64,000 bases of DNA, taken from positions 499,338,190-499,402,189 of the forward strand of contig CM060990.1 in NCBI GenBank assembly GCA_030765065.1. Direction: 5' to 3'. This document shows positions 22,721-33,924 of the stretch, one piece after another (positions within the stretch are counted from its first letter, which is position 1; the number at the start of each line of letters is the position of its first letter). The DNA is from Deroplatys truncata (lineage: Eukaryota > Arthropoda > Insecta > Mantodea > Mantidae). The notes below the pieces were generated by a model. It did not search any database. It saw nothing but the letters and a program-made list of their open reading frames with translations, and was not told where the DNA came from. The position numbers were made by a program, and so were the translations under genes.

Positions 22721-24836
22721 CTTCTAAAACAGAATAGTGATAGGGAACCAATTTTTTTTCACTTTATGATGATTATGTTGTCATTACAGTTTAATGTACT
22801 TTGCCAGTTATTTTATTGAAATTAGAATTTATGCGTTAATTGAAGTCAACTTGTTATATAAAGTGTATTAATTTTGCCTTCAGTTCAAGTAGCATACTTA
22901 GCTGAATGCAAAGGGAATAGAGTCATTTCCTTCTAGAACAAACTTCTGGCTAGGGCTAATTTGACTATCTATAAAGTACTTCAGTGAGAAAAGCGCCACA
23001 CCAATGTGATTTCGGGAGGCACCACAGGTTGCAGCTTCACAGGAGGATAAAAAGAATGTGAATCTGTAGCTTAAACATTCCCTAATGGAGAACAGAAATA
23101 CTCACATTCCCAATATGAGGGATGTTTCTGGCATAGGAAGGGAAGTTACATGAGGCAGAGTGTATGCCTTAATTGTACAGGCAAAAATAAACTTTCCCTT
23201 CTGAATGACAACAGAATTATAGATAAAATTTCCCATTGTTATAAGACATAAACTTCCTTTTTTAGGCTAGATTCAGATCACATTTTAAGAAACCTAAAGG
23301 AAATCCATATTAAAATTAGCAGCAATATTCCCATTAATGATGCAATTTCTGTTAAGCTGTGCACAGGTATTGCTGTCCATCATCAGAACATAAGGGGAGC
23401 TAAAATAAATCTGAAGAATTATATATTTTCTAGGTAATGCCAAACCACATGTTGAAGCATATCAGAGCATCCTTGAAAGCAGTGTTGGATCCAGCCACTT
23501 TCTTCCAGGGAGGAAATTGAGACTCCATGGGAGGTAGAAATTTTTGAAGAATAATTGTACCAATATTGCATTTACTATGTGAACTATTTATTTCAGGGGC
23601 ATTTGGCTTTTTTTTATTAATGTAGAATGTGAAGATATTATTTACAGGAGCTTTCAGCATTTGGGTGCATAGGCGTAAATTGGGGAGGCACAAATTTGAA
23701 GTTTATGTAAGTTTTAATTGTTATTTTAATTAATACCACTAAATAACCAAACATGTTAGTAATAATTATAAGTGAAACTATCATTACTCCTATATTCAGC
23801 TGTGCACAATTTGTATTATTTTCACACAGAAAATGGTTTTAATTTTTCCCCTTCCTACAAATTATGACCCAAATTACATCAATGTTTGTGTTCATATATT
23901 TCTCTTTTGTTCATGACAGATTTTTAAGCTGCATTATAACATTCTGAAAGAAAAATTCACAGCATGTAGTTCACCTTATTTGTGACATTTTTGAAGGGGC
24001 TCAAGTGTATCACTTTCTGAGTGTAACTGGCAGGTACTTCCTCTGGCCTTTCAATAGAAATTTTCATGTGTACATTAAGTGCTTCTTGTACTATTCAATT
24101 TTGAAGTCTTGTGCAAATACGATTCATTGTGCTGAATGATTGTTTTGTTCTGGCTATAGAAACTGGCAAACATCACAAATCAATACAAAGCTTTTTAAAG
24201 TTCATACCCAACATTAGTTTGAAGAATGTACGATATAATGTCATTAGGATGTTCTTAGATAAGTATTCAGATTGATAATATCATTCTGAGTAACTGTGTT
24301 GAATACTTTTAATGTGTGAAATTTGACAGCTAGTCTTATTAGGGAAATGGTTTTATCACTAGCTTTTATTTAATCCATCAGTGTATCTGCAAATTTGTTG
24401 CCAGAATTGTGTTTCCAAATGATTAATTAAGAGCAATATGTCAGGTTGTGAATGCCTCTTTCTTCATGTCCTCACAAGTTTTGAAAATTTCACTCTCTAG
24501 GCTTTGAACATTATATTATGAAGCAATATATTCCAAATAATTGTAGGTTGCTAATATCAATATAGGAAGTTTTGACAGCCCTACATTCTAGTTTGGAAAA
24601 TTTTTGCTTAAATAAGACACAGCCAAAAGTGCCATATCCAAAATTATCACTAATAGCAGAAAACTTGATTTCTACATTTCTAGTAAAACCCTTCTGCTAC
24701 TGATCTGCGCCTTCCAAATGTATGGGCTCACAAGTGATCATTATGGCAATGTAACACACTTTCACACATACACTGATTTATAGTTAATAAGCCATCTAAT
24801 ATCAATAGATTAAGGAATTTTCAAAATAGGACCCTC
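22721..24836. other. Unassigned AT-rich DNA, probably decayed hAT on the minus strand
   Basis: The minus strand continues downstream of the hAT fragment at 24837-25290. Scraps such as DTLMDXIKASDKTISLIRL near 24350 recall the hAT core. A minus frame at 23430-23693 has no clear homology. Nothing firmer can be said. Confidence 0.35.
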
Positions 24837-25290
24837 TAGTATAACTTGTAGGTCATGGAGAATTCTTTCTCACTTGCTAATCTATAAAATAGCCGATATA
24901 CATATTCTATTATAAGAACAACACATTTAGTGGGAAAATGTTTGCTGCATGTACTAATCAGAGCTAGAGACAAAACATTGGCTCTGCAATGCATATATGG
25001 TACTTCTCTTTGAACCGTTTCTGACAAGCTACTGAAATGTTTACTCTACCATCGAATGCACAAGCAATCAATTTATGTAAATCAGTTTTTCTTTTTGACT
25101 GTTCCTGTTCTAATAATTTCCATGGTGGTTGTGAAATCTGAGTTTTCCAATTCAACTAAGCAAAACACTTGACTCTGATTTTATTATTGCCGTTCACATA
25201 GGAATAAATCAGAGTTTTATTAATTCTGAAACATTATTTGTATATTTTGTTCCTTCATCTGCCATTATTGAAAAACACTTATTTTGTAAT
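24837..25290 (-). pseudogene. hAT transposase core fragment (DUF4371-like)
   Basis: Minus strand, in order: IMADEGTKYTNNVSEL (first catalytic Asp block, about 25275), FCLVELENSDFTTTMEII (about 25160), ACAFDGRVNISV (the A-DGA-NMSG block, about 25060), and EVPYMHCRANVLSLALI (the HC-AH-LNL block, about 25000). Then a trailing YRLFYRLASEKEF follows. This is the standard order of the hAT/ZMYM-like core. Two or more frame shifts are present. The C-terminal dimerisation region is not clearly found. Confidence 0.65.
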
Positions 25291-25420
25291 TCAAAGAATC
25301 ATGCTAATCTCAAATCTCACCAATATACGATAAGTATTCACCACCTGTCTGTGACAACTTTGATTATTTACCCCATCATTGAGAGTGTATAGTTTTTCAG
25401 TATTGCTCTCTTTACAGAAA

Positions 25421-25716
25421 AAAATTAAATTGAGCCTTATTTATGGACGCTCTTTAACTACTAAGGTTCTCAGCATCCCATTCTATACTGGGCATGAAAG
25501 ACTGGAGAGTTTGCTCTGAGGCCTCTTTTCCAGGCCTGAGGTTCTTTTACGTGCCATAAGCCTATGACACAAGACCACTGCCTTTAGTTCCCTTCCGAAG
25601 GAAGCCATGCTAAGGATTTTTATGCCTGAACAAATCCATTGCCCTCTGCTGGGTTTGTACCTGCGACCTCGGGAACTAGAGGCTAGCATGGTAACCACTG
25701 CACCACAGAGGACGAC
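25421..25716 (-). repeat. SINE-1 copy b, full length
   Basis: Complete minus-strand copy of the tRNA-derived SINE, about 295 bp. The tRNA-like head is at the right, with a B-box-like GGTCGCAGGTACAAACC near 25665. The body lies in the middle and the tail AAAGAGCGTCCATAA is at the left. It shows a few percent divergence from the other copies. Confidence 0.9.
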
Positions 25717-26281
25717 TTTCTGGGGGGAGCAGGTTTATGCCAGTTAGTTTTGGTTTTTGGCAAGTTAAGTTGCCTTTCTGACGTGTGCCTGCTAGCCTGC
25801 CATTGTTTGGTCAAGTGAGCTGGCAGGTAGCTTGTGGGTTCAAGGAGTTCCAGTCAGTCAATTTGGATTGTGTGTTTGAGGGAGGTTGCGCTCGCGGTGG
25901 CTGCTTGGGCTTTGGTGAGTATGCCGGCATGCTGTAGTTAGTCTTCCTCAGATAAAATATACTGTTTGCCCTGTATTTGGTTTTAATAGTTTAAAGGTAT
26001 TCATTGTTATTTCCATGGTATTAAGTTCGAGGCATCTTTGGGTCACTTCCCCTGGGAGTTTTTATTAAGGTTATATGGGAAGAACTGTATTATGCAAAAG
26101 GCATACAATGGTATGTTATGTGGGGTTCTAGGCCATGCCTGCTAAACAGACATAATTCAGGTTTCAGGAATTGTACCTGCACTTATTGATTTCTTTACTG
26201 TAAGCAATAGCTAAGTTGTACCATGTGTATTCTTATACATTTCATTAGTGACAGGCTAAATATTAATGCTAATTGGTGTTA
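25717..26281. other. Unassigned sequence before the tandem array
   Basis: The first 200 bases are richer in G and C than the surroundings. A splice-donor-like GGTGAGTAT lies at about 25914. No coding frame was recognised. It may be the edge of the repeat family that holds the array. Confidence 0.3.
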
Positions 26282-27163
26282 TTTATGCTGCAGTGTTACT
26301 CAGTTTGGATGAGGTGAAATACTTTACAGTTAAATCTTGCTTAATTTGGTGAAGCAGCAAAGTTATGTGCTAGTTCACATTTTGGATATTAAAGTATTTA
26401 ATGGCATTTGCTTAAACCCTGCAATATAAGCTTAGTAATGCAAGCCACAGTTCCTTATGCGGCAGTGTTACTGAGTTTGGCTTAGGTAGAATGCTTTACA
26501 GCATAATAATGCAATTGTAAACTTAATAGTTCTTACCTAACCTTCCAACATAAGCTTAAAAGTGCAAGCTACAGTTCTTTATGCTGCAGTGTTACTGTTT
26601 GGATGACATGAAATGCTTTACAGTAAAATCTTGTTTAACTTTGTAAAGCAGCTGAGTTATATTATGTTTGCTCACATTTTGGATGTTAAAGTATTTAATG
26701 ACATTTGCTTAACCTTTCAATATAAGCTTAGTAGTGCAAGCCACAGTCCTTTATGCCACAGTGTTACTCAATTTGGCTTAGGTGAAATACTTTACAGCAT
26801 AATATTGCAGTTGTAAATTTAATAGCACTTGCTTAATGTCTCAATATAAGCTTAGTAATGCAAGTCATAGTTCTTTATGTTGCAGCAATAGTCAGTTTGG
26901 ATGAGGTGAAATACTTTACAGTAAAATCTTACTTAACTTGATGAAGCAGCAAAGTTATTTTGGTATTAAAGTACTTAATGGCATTTGCTTAACCTTTGAA
27001 TATAAGCTTAGTAGTGCAAGCTACAGTTCTTTATGCTGCAGTGTTACTCAGCTTGGATGAGGTGAAATGCTTTATAGTAAAATCTTGCTTAACTGGATGA
27101 AGCAGCAAAGCTATATGTTAGTTCACATTTTGGATGTTAAAGTACAAATGGCATTTGCTTAAC
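26282..27163 (+). repeat. Tandem array, left block, alternating 173/124-bp units
   Basis: Units begin with TTATGCTGCAGTGTTACT at 26282, 26455, 26579, 26751, 26875 and 27031, giving spacings 173, 124, 172, 124 and 156. Two unit types share the start and the end (ATAAGCTTAGTAGTGCAAGC). The long type has a middle ATCTTGCTTAAC/GGTGAAGCAGCAAAG section. The short type has GGCTTAGGTGAAAT and CAGCATAATA instead. The last unit is cut by hAT-I. Confidence 0.9.
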
Positions 27164-30016
27164 CTAAAGATGAGAATTCCATGTACTATATTATCCCAAA
27201 ATATGCATGCATACATACACTATCAAACTACAATACATGCACAATCAACAGAAAAATACATTAAAATATGCACTATAAGTTTTATTACCAATTCATTAAT
27301 TCACTTCATTTTTGCACAGTTAACTAACAACATTTTAAATGTTTTTCTGTGAGGTTCCTGCACTTATCAGTCAAAGTATTTTAATAGGCAGAAAATTACT
27401 TCTCTATGTCACAAGAAGTTATAGGCACAAATTTGAACGAACATATTTGTGACAGTGTCATGTCAAGTTCTTCATTCATGCTTTCACCATAAAATCCCTT
27501 CTTCACTGAACAAAAAGAATCCATAGTCTGGGTTCCTGTTTATGACACTGTCCAGTTTGTTCTTTGCATCTACTACCACTTTCCCTTGGGCATGACTGAG
27601 GAATCTATGGAATTACTCAACAATTGACAATGAGTCTACCAGTGGCAGATACATAGCTTGTAATTTTGTTATTGTAGAGGGAAATTTAGAGAAGTTCTTC
27701 TTAATGCAAATTAAATCCTGCTGCACATTTTTGCATTCAAATGCTGCTTGTGCATTTCTGACGCATACGGCAGCATCTGACAAACTGTTTACTACCTAAA
27801 ATGAAAGAAGTATTTACTTTAGAATTAAATATTGAAGTATTACTTTTTTTCAATTAACTATGTATCAACTTTTATTTCATACCGATTTAATGGCATCAGA
27901 ATTGTCAGAGTAAAACATTGCAGCTTCCAACCAAGTACCCCATCTAGTAAGGATGGGCTGAGGGGTTAATGGTAACTCAGATAGACTCTCTTTGTAAGCA
28001 GCTACACGTGCATGGGCTTTTGAAAACACCTGTATGAAACAAAATATAAAAATGACTAATTTAGTTTTACAGCTTTGGGACCATTAAAACTGATATAAAT
28101 CTAAATTTTACACATACCCTTTTACTTGAAGATATAAAATTATTGACATTGCCATAATTATAGTGCAACATGATGAAGCCTACGAGCAAGACATGTAATG
28201 TGTTTTACATTTGGGTAGAATATTTTAATTGCTTTCCCGGCCTTCAGTATGTATGGAGCAACTTCATTTAACAGCAAAAGGACTCTGCTTTTATTTAGAT
28301 TATTTGGCCACAGAATATCTAAAGTATAAGAATCATTTTCTCAGAAAATGATTTATAAAAATAGGATCTTAAATGATAATAAAATAATTATTTAAAATGT
28401 TATTCAAGTACAATATCTGATTAAATTATGCATATAAATCTCTTTAAGCAATCCATCATCAAACAAACTAGCAATTTGCAACTAGTTATTTGCTTTTTGC
28501 CTGACTTTACAGCATACTAGATGGGGTTGACCAGGTCCTCCTCAGTTAATTTTCCTACAATTAGGTTAGCAACATAGCATCCCATAAAATCAGCTGTTCC
28601 ATCCACAGATGTCCATATGTTTGAAGTTCCCAAGTCCTTACAAGTTTTATCCAGTACCTGCATAGCAAAACAATAAGCATTTTTAGTTGTGTGAAAATAG
28701 TTTTCATTTATTTTTACACAAAATTAAATTTATTTTGGCAAATACATTATGTAGGCCTACCTGATTATAAGATTTTGAAACATAAATTTTCCTCAATGTT
28801 GAGGTATCTGGGACATTTTTTGATGTATACTTCTCCGAATAACCTTTAAGAGTTGGCTTTCTGCATTTCTCAAGTGGAATACTTGCTCCTACAAAAGCAT
28901 CACACTAGTCCATGTAAAAATTATTTTGCGGTGCCTTAGGTGTGGGAGCAGAAATAAGTAACTGGATTTGGTGTGTTGCAGATTCTTTTGTTTTTCGAAT
29001 TCTTGCAATATGTGATGCAGATGTGACATGCTGTTTGACTTGAAAGTTTTAGTACATTTTATCTAAAATTATAAAAGATTTCCGGTTATATGAATATGAT
29101 TTTTAAAAAAACTGGTATTCTTATTTAATTAATTATTTATAATCAATTTTCTAATGTTTTACAAAGAACCAGTGCCATAGAAAATTTTCAGAAAAAGAAA
29201 AGCTTACCTCTTTACTATAACACTCACAGAATAGAACATCCCTGTCTGATCTAATAAAATCCTTTCCTTTTACCCAGTGCAGAAGGAGTACACTTCTGGA
29301 AATTTTAATTGGAGGCATATTAGAAGCACATTTACACATGCAAACAAAATAACACAGACATTTATCACTTAGGAAGTTCACACACATACTGCAAAGACAG
29401 CTTAGTGAATGTTTTCAGTTTTAGCAGAATAGAAATTGCTAGTAAGTTTTGTCCAAATTCCACAAGACCACTCTGCAGCTGTGTCTTTGTCACATCAGCC
29501 GTGGCACCTGACTTTAAAGGCTAAATTTCCATTGTCGCAAAATCAAAGGCTTGCTGGTGGCTATTGTGGATAAGTAAATCTGTTTATGACAGGTGGTGTG
29601 TATGGAGAGGCCTCTGTGTATGCAGAGGGCTGTCGGTAAAATTCTGGGAGTCATTCTATTGTGAGAATCTTAACTTTCTATTTCTGTTATTTCCTCCCCC
29701 CCTTTTCTTTCTTCAATCCTGATTCCTGAAGCAAAAACAAAGGTCATAAAATCGAAAAACCAAGGTGTCTACTCAAAACCATTAAAACACACATTTAAAC
29801 TGTAAATAATGTATGTTATATGCATAATTAAGCTAAAAATGCCCTATATATGCATTATGAATATTTTTATTCCCAAAAAGGTCAAAATATGCAAATATGC
29901 ATGGAAAAAATACACATGTTTGGAACCAGAAAGTAATGAATTGGATAAGTGCTAAGTTTCAGCTATGCCCAGTGATCCTATAAAAAAATGCATTTGTATG
30001 GAATTCTCATCTTTAG
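27164..30016. mobile_element. hAT-I: 2853-bp hAT transposon with introns
   Basis: The ends are inverted repeats CTAAAGATGAGAATTCCAT at both sides (19 bp, perfect). The flanks TTAAC (27159-27163 and 30017-30021) are a 5-bp target duplication, readable because the target is an array unit of known sequence. Subterminal regions at both ends are rich in AAAATATGCA-type motifs, likely transposase-binding sites. The transposase runs on the minus strand. The visible duplication is shorter than the usual 8 bp of hAT, which could reflect mutation of the flanks. Confidence 0.85.
27290..29318 (-). pseudogene. hAT-I transposase gene, multi-exon, few lesions
   Basis: Six exons can be placed on the minus strand. 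E1 is 29318-29208 (ATG, MPPIKISRSVLLLHWV, LFCECYSKE). E2 is about 29040-28761 (VKQHVTSASHIARIRK, PDTSTLRKIYVSKSY). E3 starts at 28657 (NIWTSVDGTADFMGCY, first catalytic Asp). E4 is 28318-28118 (SRVLLLLNEVAPYILKAG, ITCLARRLHHVA). E5 is 28029-27883 (LPLTPQPILTRWGTWLEAA). E6 is 27795 to about 27290 (LVDSLSIVE, then PITSCDIEK-FSAY of the dimerisation domain). Introns 4 and 5 have clean GT and AG ends in phase 0, and E1, E2 and E4 also show proper donors or acceptors. Lesions: a frameshift in E4, no good donor after E3, and stops in E3 and E6. Confidence 0.85.
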
Positions 30017-30240
30017 TTAACCTTTCAACATAAGCTTAGTAATGCAAGCCACAGTTATTTATGCTGCACTGTTACTCAGTTTGGATGAAGTGAAATGTTT
30101 TATAGTTAAATATTGCTTAACTTGGTGAAGTAGCAAAGTATATGCTAGTTTACATTTTGGGTGTTAAAGTACTTAATAGCATTTGTTTAATTTTCCCACA
30201 TAAGTTTAGTAGTGCAACACACACTTATTTATGCTGCAGG
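30017..30240 (+). repeat. Tandem array, right block
   Basis: Resumes the unit cut at 27163, with further unit starts at 30059 and 30229 (spacing 170). Joining the left remnant (132 bases) to this one restores a unit of about 174 bases, confirming a clean insertion of hAT-I. The array fades after 30240. Confidence 0.88.
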
Positions 30241-30840
30241 GTTATTCACTTTGTGAGGCTTAGGTCCTTGAGTGTATCTTATAGTACTATTTTAAATTGG
30301 GTTTTTTTAAATATTCCTGTTTGATTAAATGTTACCCAATGTTGGATTGATTGTTTAAAATAAAAGTTTTGCCAAGTCAGGATCTCAAGTTCTTGGAGTT
30401 CTCCCGATTCCTGTTTCTCGGGTTGGTGGGGACCTTATGGGCATGCAGCCACAATGCATATATCCAAGTGTTCACCACCCATGTGAACAATTAGGTATAT
30501 AATAAACAATGAATACAATCTTAAATCTCACCAAAATGCAATACTCCACAGTTTAACCCACAGATTGGTAAACTTACAACTCCAAGAAGATGAATAAAAC
30601 AGGGGCTATTGTCATATTTGGAAAATGGCCACATAGAATGGATTCAGCAACCAGATGGTATACAAACTAATACAGAAACACCCAAAAATATAAGTTGAAG
30701 GTCATTACCACTCTCAACAGCAGACATATCTCACTGAAAAGATACACTAGATTCACGTTCCACCTAAACATTCATAACAAATTTAATAAACTTTTCTAGA
30801 GTATGGCATATAATATACACCTCCAGAAACTTACTTCATC
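30241..30840. other. Unassigned DNA
   Basis: Contains AATAAAAGTTTTGCC near 30358, a polyadenylation-signal-like context followed by a GC-richer stretch, as at an LTR or LINE 3' end. No coding motif was seen. Confidence 0.3.
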
Positions 30841-31145
30841 ATCCACTAAAGGATGCTGAAATCAGGAATTTACCAGATTGATACTGAAGGCTGTCACAAA
30901 ATATGCATAGGAATAGTCAAGAGAAACCAACAAATCAAACTAAAGATATATCTAAGAAATTTAAAACTTAAGCAAATTGACAAACTTGTAGTAGCTCGCC
31001 ATTTTTGGTCAACTCAACACAACGTTAAATGGAAATAAAGTATTTAAAACATGCCAAAACACCAGCAGAACTCAAAGTATAAGAAAAAATCTACATTACC
31101 AAAAATGCACACAGAGTAATGAATTTTAAAATTCTGCCTGTAGAT
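30841..31145 (+). pseudogene. Penelope-like element GIY-YIG fragment (PLE-a)
   Basis: Plus strand. GIYQIDTEGCHKICIG near 30867-30912 is the GIY-YIG start (the second Tyr changed to Cys). LVVARHFWSTQHNVK follows, and then EKIYITKNAHRVMNFKI near 31085. The last matches the W-E-x-Y-I C-terminal block seen in PLE-b and PLE-c. PLE GIY-YIG endonucleases nick the target during retrotransposition. The RT part is missing upstream. Stops are present. Confidence 0.7.
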
Positions 31146-31364
31146 GACATAGAAAGCTTTCCTCTAGACAATTAGATGGCAGTACAACAGACACTGAATT
31201 AGGGGATCCCCTTTCAGATGCCAGTGGACATGCAGCTGATGATGGAGATGAGCATCTTCAAAGTAAGTTTTGAGTGAATACTTAGTAAATGAAACTAAAG
31301 TGTCGCCAATCCACTCACAGTTTCAATTATGTTAAAACGTTTTACTGCTTATAATCACTTCTAA

Positions 31365-31705
31365 TAAATTAGTGTGTACTTGTTTCCCATTTTCTAGAAG
31401 AAACTGACTGAAACCAGTTATATGCTATACTGATTTCACATTTATATAGCTTGTCAAGTAGTATATCATCATCCACCATACCAAATGCTTTGATTATATA
31501 TAAGAATAGACCAACCCCAACTTCACTTTTATTCCGCATATATCTGCTATTGGCAAAGTTCATTATTGCCACCTTGGTGGATTTGTTTTTGTTTTGGAAG
31601 CCAAATTGACTGTTACTAATGACATCAACTTTGTTACAGAAATTGATCAGTCCTTCATATATTACTTTTCCCAGGATTTTTGAGATAATAGTGCTATTTA
31701 TTTCC
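31365..31705 (-). pseudogene. LINE reverse transcriptase fragment
   Basis: Minus strand: INSTIISKILGKVIYEGL (about 31690), SNSQFGFQNKNKSTKVAI (about 31610), then FLYIIKAFGMVDDDILLDKL (about 31500). This is the RT stretch from the S-I-SKI-EK box through the FxDxxKAFD box of CR1/jockey-like LINEs. The catalytic Asp of that box is changed (YIIKAF in place of D--KAF). The endonuclease before it and the YxDD after it are absent. Confidence 0.7.
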
Positions 31706-31879
31706 TAGTCACTTCCATTTTATACACTATAAATACAAAATCATTAATCTAAGAACCAAATACTAGAAGTGGTACACAGTGAAGTACAATTAAAATGAAC
31801 AATTGAATTATTTCACTAAAGTCTTATTTATGGAACATGTTTCGTAGGCTATGCTGCCTTTAGCATCAGTAAATTTCAC

Positions 31880-32893
31880 CTCTCAGACTTATTGTAGATA
31901 TCCTCCATGGACTCACTGAATCCCTTTGTTGGTCAGTTGGCGAACTTGTATAGCGAGCTGTCTGTAACAGAGATTTTGAAAGTTGTTAGTTTTATTTTGT
32001 AATTTAGTATGCAAATCTTCTCTCAGATGTCTAAGTCTACTGGTCATTACATAGATCTTAATAGATATACATTCTTTTCTCTTTTGTGGTGTTTATTCCA
32101 GAGGTAAGAATCTACCACTGATTGTTGGGTTTGGTTATTTTTTATGTGTCTCAGGCATTCCTTTAGTCTGGTTCCTATGTTTCTTTTGGTTTTTGCTATG
32201 TATCTTTCTTCACAGTTGATTCTACAAATTCCAGGTTCCTTGGATGGAGGTGTCTTTTGTAACTTATTGGATTTTATAAGGTTTCTGATATTGTGTTTAT
32301 TTCATTGGGCTAAAACTATATCATGCTCTCTGAAGATCTTTTGAAATGTCTGCAAGGCCTGAGGATAGTATGTGAATTTTTGAAAAGTCTTCTTTTCTGC
32401 TTTGTGGGTGGTTGCAGCTGCTATTTTCCTGTGTCTTTGTATTGTTTTAAGTTTTTTTAAAAAAACTAGTGTTATGTTTGAACTATTATTCTCAGCAGTT
32501 TTAATTATCTGGACAAGTTATTTTCATATTATATTTTGTTCTTGGGTACTTTACATTAGTAGTCTGTGTAGTATGGAAGATTGTGGAAGATTGCGGGCTT
32601 GTGACTTGTTGGGTTAAAGCTGTTAGTGTTTTAACATGCTTATCTGCATGGGTATCTTTTCTGGAAACTCCAATTTATAATATCTTATTGTTCCTTATAG
32701 TTTTAAAATCCAAAAATGGTAGCACATCTTCCTTCTTGGTTTCCATGGTGGAATTTATTTCCTGAATTTGCATGTTTAAGATACTGTGTGGATCTTCAGT
32801 TATAGTTTTCTGTTGACTATTACAGAGACATTGTTGGTATATCTTTAAAAAAATACAAAACCACAGAAACCAAAAGAAACCACAAAATAGCAA
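31880..32893 (-). pseudogene. Penelope-like element, RT end plus GIY-YIG (PLE-b)
   Basis: Minus strand, best PLE copy here. The end of RT shows STMETKKEDVLPFLDF near 32770. A basic linker follows with QKFTYYPQALQTFQKIF near 32380 and NIRNLIKSNKLQKTPP near 32290. GIY-YIG comes next, with GICRINCEERYIAKTKRN near 32220-32180 and DSYLWNKHHKR near 32110. The C-terminal EKICILNYKIKLTTF lies near 31990, then the stop and PTKGFSES. Several frameshifts. The RT catalytic core is missing upstream, where oppositely oriented PLE-c begins. Confidence 0.78.
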
Positions 32894-32894
32894 A

Positions 32895-33140
32895 TAGTAT
32901 CCACCTGTTACAATTTATGCAACTAGTAGAATCAGACATCTGGGAGAGAATTTATATACTAAAGCACAAAACAAAACTAACAAATTTTGAAATCCCCACT
33001 GAAGACAAATTGCTTAACAAGTTCATCAGCTGACCAACAAAGGGGTCCAGTGAATCTGCGGAGGATATCTCATCAAATCTGACAGTCAAAATCTGCTGAT
33101 GTTGAAGGCAACATTACCCAAGAAACATGTTCAGTGTGTA
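32895..33140 (+). pseudogene. Penelope-like element 3' end in opposite orientation (PLE-c)
   Basis: Plus strand: QLVESDIWERIYILKHKT near 32925-32980, TNFEIPTEDKLLNKFIS, then a stop and PTKG. It matches the C-terminus of PLE-b on the other strand, including about 100 bases of 3' untranslated sequence (GGAGGATATCT, then GAAACATGTTC). It forms an inverted repeat with 31850-32000. It begins where PLE-b is cut off. Confidence 0.75.
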
Positions 33141-33359
33141 AGTTATTAATGAAGCAATTCAAGTATTCATTTGACTAGGACTGTAATTTAGTAATATTAT
33201 TTGCACCTCACTGTGCACCACCTCTAGTTTTTTATTCTGAATTAATGAGTTTGTATTTATAGGCTCATAAGTCTACTATCAATTCCTTTTGCTTGGTTTA
33301 TATTTTGTACCTATTTTTTATATATTCTTACAAAGTAATCTTTAACACTGGCTGCTGTT

Positions 33360-33645
33360 TCACTAGTTTATATCAGAAAAACTTGCAATTTCCAGCACAT
33401 ATTTCAAAGGCATCTTGCCTTCATCCTTAACTGTGATCAACTGCTGATTCATTTGCTTCCACTTCCTTGGTTTTATGTATTTCATGAGAAGATCTAGCTC
33501 ACTGATTATATCTGAGCTTGTGAGTGAAAAGTGATTCTTCACAGTAAGTGATTACTTCCAAATGGTTAGTTCTGTAGCTTTTTAGATGATTTTTGACACT
33601 TTGCTTCCTCCTTGAAGTTGTGATTTTCTTGCCAAAAATTCTATC
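33360..33645 (-). pseudogene. Penelope-like element C-terminal fragment (PLE-d)
   Basis: Minus strand: FWQENHNFKEEAKC near 33640, then ELTIWK-type text, LMKYIKPRKWKQMNQQL near 33480 and VKDEGKMPLKYVLE near 33400. The same blocks occur in PLE-e (LQENHDFKEEVKLL, RKQMNQKLIVAEDEGK), so this is a second copy of that PLE subfamily in reverse. The GIY-YIG head is lost. Confidence 0.68.
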
Positions 33646-33704
33646 CTATTTTTATTATGGATTACATAGAACTAGAAGATAAATATATGGGTTCCTTTTG
33701 TTTT

Positions 33705-33880
33705 TAGAGGTTGCGTGAGTGACTACATCCTCGTCGATCAATCTTTGAGTTAAGCAGCTTTGAGCTTGGTTGATACTTGGATGGTTGACCCCCCACATCT
33801 GACATAAGTTATGTGGCATATAACTTGGTTTGGATTCCACACTAAGCAATAGGTTCTCAATGTCCATCTGGGTGCATTTC
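33705..33880 (+). repeat. 5S-rRNA-derived SINE head or pseudogene
   Basis: Positions about 33728-33793 follow the second half of animal 5S rRNA closely: TCGTCGATCAATCTTTGAGT, then TAAGCAGCTTTGAGCTTGG, then TTGATACTTGGATGGTTGAC. The 5S internal promoter region (box A, intermediate element, box C) lies here. The 5' 40-50 bases are poorly matched. About 90 bases of non-5S sequence follow, as in SINE3-class elements. One copy only in this window, so an isolated 5S pseudogene is also possible. Confidence 0.65.
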
Positions 33881-33924
33881 CTAATTAATTAATAGTACAT
33901 AATGGCTATCAGCGACAATATGGA

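Noticed and set aside
27159-30021. hAT-I as a piggyBac because of the TTAA at its edges
   Set aside because: The transposase motifs and the intron-exon layout are hAT. The TTAA is part of the array unit, and only one side would read TTAA-CC.
26282-30240. CRISPR-like array
   Set aside because: Units of 124-173 bp repeat along their entire length with no variable spacers, in a eukaryotic context. It is an ordinary tandem repeat.
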